From positions 1 through 9,492 of the forward strand of contig JAJRYU010000760.1 of assembly GCA_024275615.1 (NCBI GenBank): 9,492 nt of DNA, written 5' to 3'. Every line of letters begins with the position of its first letter. The first letter of the stretch is position 1. The notes under the pieces were generated by a model. The model made no database searches. It saw nothing but the letters and a program-made list of their open reading frames with translations, and was not told the origin of the DNA. The translations under genes and the position numbers were made by a program. This DNA comes from Planctomycetota bacterium. Lineage in GTDB: Bacteria > Planctomycetota > GCA-002687715 > DRQF01. Shown piece after piece: positions 7,150 through 9,492 of this stretch.

Positions 7150-7897
7150 GGAAGCACTGGACCATGTTCATGGTCACGAGAATGTAGCTTTCGCTTTGGC
7201 AATCAATGAAGTTCCTCTCCGGAGGGACTATTTCAACCAGATTTGCGGCTATGATGAAACCGTCGTAGTCAAGACTTTGGCAAAACTGGCCAACGATGGC
7301 GTTGTGGGTGAAACTGATGGTTTGGAGTTTCACATTGCTTCCAAGGAAATTGCCAAGGATGTCCTTGCCCATATCCCGGAAGGATTGGCGCCACAATTGC
7401 ACGGTGCAACCTTGGATTGGGCCGCGGAGCAAGACGATGTCAGCAATCGTTTTGTTGTCCGTCATCTCATCGGCGCAGGCGAGTACGCCAAGGCCGGCGA
7501 AATGGCCATCGGTCTGCGCCGATCTGAAGAAGATCCGATCCGTGCGAAATCCTGGTTGAAGCCCATGCGTGAGGCCCTTGCTGGTCTACTGAACGCTGAG
7601 GACAAGAACATTACTTTGTGTTTGGACCTTGGCCTGAGTGTTGTCAGGGATGGCTATGGTCTTATGAGACCCAAAGCTGTAACCACCACGCTCTCCAGCT
7701 TGCTTGAACTCGATCTAAATATGGAGCAAGTCGCCGAAGTCACAAGCTGCGAAGAATGGATCAAGGGTGAGCGCTCCCGTTCTCGAGCCGCGGCAAGAGC
7801 TCAAGCAAGTCTTGACACGGCTTCAGAACAAGCCGACGAAGGGCCTGCCGCTTCTTTGGAATCCGAATCCCAAACGACACAAGGGACGACGTCATGA
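7124..7897 (+). CDS. Hypothetical protein: winged-helix plus helical-repeat segment, no NTPase domain
   Basis: I do not recognise this as a named family. With the ATG at 7124 (GGGGA at 7115-7119 as ribosome binding site) it has 257 residues; an in-frame TTG at 7049 is possible but has no support. Residues about 20-75 (VAFALAINEVPL to GLEFHIA) follow the pattern of the winged-helix domain that comes after the ATPase core in STAND and MalT-like regulators. Residues about 76-132 (IAKDVLAHIP, QLHGATLDWA, VVRHLIGAGEYAKAGEMA) match the start of the following TPR-like helices, with the typical 'hL..aGeyakA' pattern. No P-loop is present. Residues about 210-257 are rich in Ser, Ala, Glu, Gln and Thr and are probably disordered. 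No signal peptide or membrane segment is seen. It overlaps the PAP2 gene by 26 bases and the next gene by 4 (ATGA), so expression is coupled to both. The domain reading comes from pattern recognition and is moderate in strength. Confidence 0.75.
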   Translation: MATRAERVKEALDHVHGHENVAFALAINEVPLRRDYFNQICGYDETVVVKTLAKLANDGVVGETDGLEFHIASKEIAKDVLAHIPEGLAPQLHGATLDWAAEQDDVSNRFVVRHLIGAGEYAKAGEMAIGLRRSEEDPIRAKSWLKPMREALAGLLNAEDKNITLCLDLGLSVVRDGYGLMRPKAVTTTLSSLLELDLNMEQVAEVTSCEEWIKGERSRSRAAARAQASLDTASEQADEGPAASLESESQTTQGTTS

Positions 7898-9369
7898 AAC
7901 GCATTTGGATTCTATCCGCATTTTGTTTTCTCTTGGCAACTCCCATTGCGCTGGCACAGGACATGATTCGGCTGCTCGATGGCCCCTTGTTGCGGGGCGA
8001 AGTAATTCAAGAGAGCCCCAAGGCGGTAAAGATGATTGACACCATGGGCAAAGTCCATGTGGTCCAAAGAGACAAAATCAAGCGGCTGCGCATCGGGCGC
8101 GGGTTGAAGAAGAAGACACTTGAGAAACTTGCTTCAGTAAAAGACAAATCTGAAGCGAGCCTATGGGCCATTGTCGCCTGGTGTGCTGAGCAGAAGGCGC
8201 TGAAGCGTGATTCGCAACGTTTGGCCAGGCGCGTTCTTGTCATGAATCCAGAACACGCCGAGGCGAGAAAACTTCTGGGTCATGTCAAGGCCTTAGGGAC
8301 TTGGTACGCCAATCAAGAAGAAGCGTTCAAAGCTGTCGAAACCAAAATGACCGAGGCTGGTTATGTTTTCGCCAGTGGCGGTTGGATACGCACGGAACGC
8401 GCCGCAGACTTGGCGGCGAATCCTGCCGCGTGGTTGCTCATTGACGACTTCAAGTGGCGGCCCTTGGCCGACGTCATGCGTGAAAGAGGTTTCGAGAAGT
8501 ACTTAGAGGCGTGGTATCCACGGGATCAAAAGCATCTCATCCCTGAAGCGAAAGCACTTTCCAAAGCCATGGAAGCGGAATTCCACATCGGCCAGGTGGG
8601 GAGCAGCCGGGTGTTGACCGTTGAAACTCGCGAAGACGCCATTGAAATAGCAACCTCCCTGGACAAAGTGCGCAAATGGTTTGGCAAGACCTTTGAAGTC
8701 AAGAAACATGGCGACCGTCGCGATCTTGAGACCAATCCCATGAATCGGGCCATTGTCTTGTCTGACAAGGAACAGTTGGTTGCGTTTGGCGACAAATTCA
8801 AAGAGAAATACCAATTTACCGATTCCCAGTTGAAGTATGAACGTGCTTTGAACCAAGCACTTTGGTCCCCACTGAGTCACGCCCATGCCATGAGCGATGT
8901 TCTGTGGAAAAACCAGCTCCCCTCGCAGCTTGGAGGCAACCTTCTCAAATGGTACTTCGTTAAACAGGAAGGCCTCGAACTGCCGCCATGGATGTGGGTT
9001 GCCTCTGCCCATCTTGGCGAGATCGAAGCGACCGGGGTGGCGCGGGTCCCTTACATTGCACCCAGCAATTATGGCCAAGTTGAAACTAAAGAAAATCGCG
9101 GTACGCGGAGTTTGACTGATGCCCGCGACCGCGTCAAAGAACAAAATGGCGCCAGCTTGCGCGGTTTGATGGGGAAACCTTTCAATGCCCTAACACCGGA
9201 AGATGACGTTGCCGGCATGGTGTACTTCACTTTCTTGCTTGAGAAGTACAAACCTCAATTGCTCAAGTTCTTGACCGCTAGACCATGCGGCAATCTCTTT
9301 GTCCGCTTCAAGAAGTTCTTCAGCAAACCCATGGAAGAATTCGACCACGAATTCAAAGAGTGGCTATGA
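7894..9369 (+). CDS. Secreted hypothetical protein with a degenerate peptidase-like C-terminal half
   Basis: The product has 491 residues and begins with a clear signal peptide: MKR, a hydrophobic core (WILSAFCFLLATPI) and an ALA-Q site giving cleavage near residue 21. It therefore leaves the cytoplasm. Residues 23-67 (from DMIRLLDGPLLRGEV) look like a small beta-rich domain of the type often placed at the N-terminus of planctomycete secreted proteins. Residues about 85-137 form helices ending in HAEARKLLGHVKALGTWY. Residues about 240-460 follow the layout of MA-clan (gluzincin-like) peptidases: NQLPSQLGGNLLKWYFVKQE (340-359) takes the place of the HExxH helix, ELPPWMWVASAHLGEIE (362-378) that of the 'lP.Wl.EG.A...E' segment, and DDVAGMVYFTFLLEKYKPQL (437-456) that of the later support helix. 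The zinc ligands are missing, so it would be a pseudo-enzyme. The start is supported by AAGGGA at 7881-7886 and the ATGA overlap. It exists beyond doubt as a gene; the fold is an inference. Confidence 0.85.
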   Translation: MKRIWILSAFCFLLATPIALAQDMIRLLDGPLLRGEVIQESPKAVKMIDTMGKVHVVQRDKIKRLRIGRGLKKKTLEKLASVKDKSEASLWAIVAWCAEQKALKRDSQRLARRVLVMNPEHAEARKLLGHVKALGTWYANQEEAFKAVETKMTEAGYVFASGGWIRTERAADLAANPAAWLLIDDFKWRPLADVMRERGFEKYLEAWYPRDQKHLIPEAKALSKAMEAEFHIGQVGSSRVLTVETREDAIEIATSLDKVRKWFGKTFEVKKHGDRRDLETNPMNRAIVLSDKEQLVAFGDKFKEKYQFTDSQLKYERALNQALWSPLSHAHAMSDVLWKNQLPSQLGGNLLKWYFVKQEGLELPPWMWVASAHLGEIEATGVARVPYIAPSNYGQVETKENRGTRSLTDARDRVKEQNGASLRGLMGKPFNALTPEDDVAGMVYFTFLLEKYKPQLLKFLTARPCGNLFVRFKKFFSKPMEEFDHEFKEWL

Positions 9370-9370
9370 A

Positions 9371-9405
9371 GGTCTCGGCTCCCGCCGCCCCCAGCGGTCT
9401 CAGCT
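9371..9405. repeat. Imperfect 10-base direct repeat after the last gene
   Basis: GGTCTCGGCT (9371-9380) recurs as GGTCTCAGCT (9396-9405), nine of ten bases identical, with a period of 25 bases. The unit between them is C-rich (CCCGCCGCCCCC). No convincing terminator hairpin with a T-run is found in 9370-9492. The repeat may be chance or a remnant of a small duplication. Confidence 0.4.
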
Positions 9406-9492
9406 AAGATGCCAGCGAGGACGTTTTACCTTACCTGGGTTCCACGTATTGACCGCCGCCGATTTGGGCTAGCCGCTTCATGAAATTACTGG

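Noticed and set aside
8503..9144. Open frame of 213 codons on the - strand within the last gene
   Set aside because: The + strand frame has a signal peptide, a ribosome binding site and overlap with its neighbour. The - strand frame has none of these.
9409..9483. 24-codon frame ending in a twin-arginine-like stretch (RRRFGLAAS), overlapping an ATG at 9480
   Set aside because: A stop follows directly and no hydrophobic core can be read, so it is not a usable Tat signal. The ATG at 9480 may start a gene beyond the window, but only four codons are visible and there is no clear ribosome binding site.

Overview
The window looks like a piece of a bacterial chromosome of moderate GC content, with all seven supported genes on the + strand and packed tightly. 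The best guess for the source is a planctomycete or a related lineage. This rests mainly on the style of the last gene: a secreted protein that opens with a short 'LLDGPLLRGEV...' segment, followed by an 'AR..LGH....GTWY' helical segment and a peptidase-like C-terminal half. That architecture is familiar from planctomycete hypothetical proteins. The assignment is an inference from protein style, not from a marker gene.

Layout. Positions 1-400 hold no gene I can support. They contain several inverted repeats and a -10-like box, so they probably carry the end of something upstream plus the leader of the first operon. At 401-1447 lies an RluA/RluC/RluD-type pseudouridine synthase. It is followed without a real gap by the conserved trio prkA (1459-3495), yeaH/DUF444 (3498-4604) and spoVR (4601-6076). 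The ribosome binding site of prkA overlaps the stop codon of the pseudouridine synthase gene, the prkA and yeaH genes are 2 bases apart, and yeaH and spoVR overlap by ATGA. These four genes should be one transcript. The trio is widespread in bacteria and is linked to starvation or stationary-phase adaptation and, in spore formers, to sporulation. An AAA+ ATPase/kinase (PrkA) paired with a VWA/MIDAS protein (YeaH) resembles MoxR-VWA pairs, with SpoVR as the partner of less clear biochemistry.

After a 95-base gap with a weak promoter-like element, a second unit of three genes begins. It encodes a six-helix PAP2-type membrane phosphatase/phosphotransferase (6172-7149), a winged-helix plus helical-repeat protein without an NTPase domain (7124-7897), and a secreted protein with a peptidase-like fold but no visible HExxH zinc site (7894-9369). 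Overlaps of 26 and 4 bases indicate translational coupling. No function is established for this trio as a set. It is the part of the window most likely to hold something undescribed, although it may simply be a lineage-specific gene cluster.

The last 123 bases hold a near-perfect 10-base direct repeat and an ATG at 9480 that could start a further gene cut off by the window edge. No tRNA, rRNA, CRISPR array, insertion sequence or phage gene was seen.
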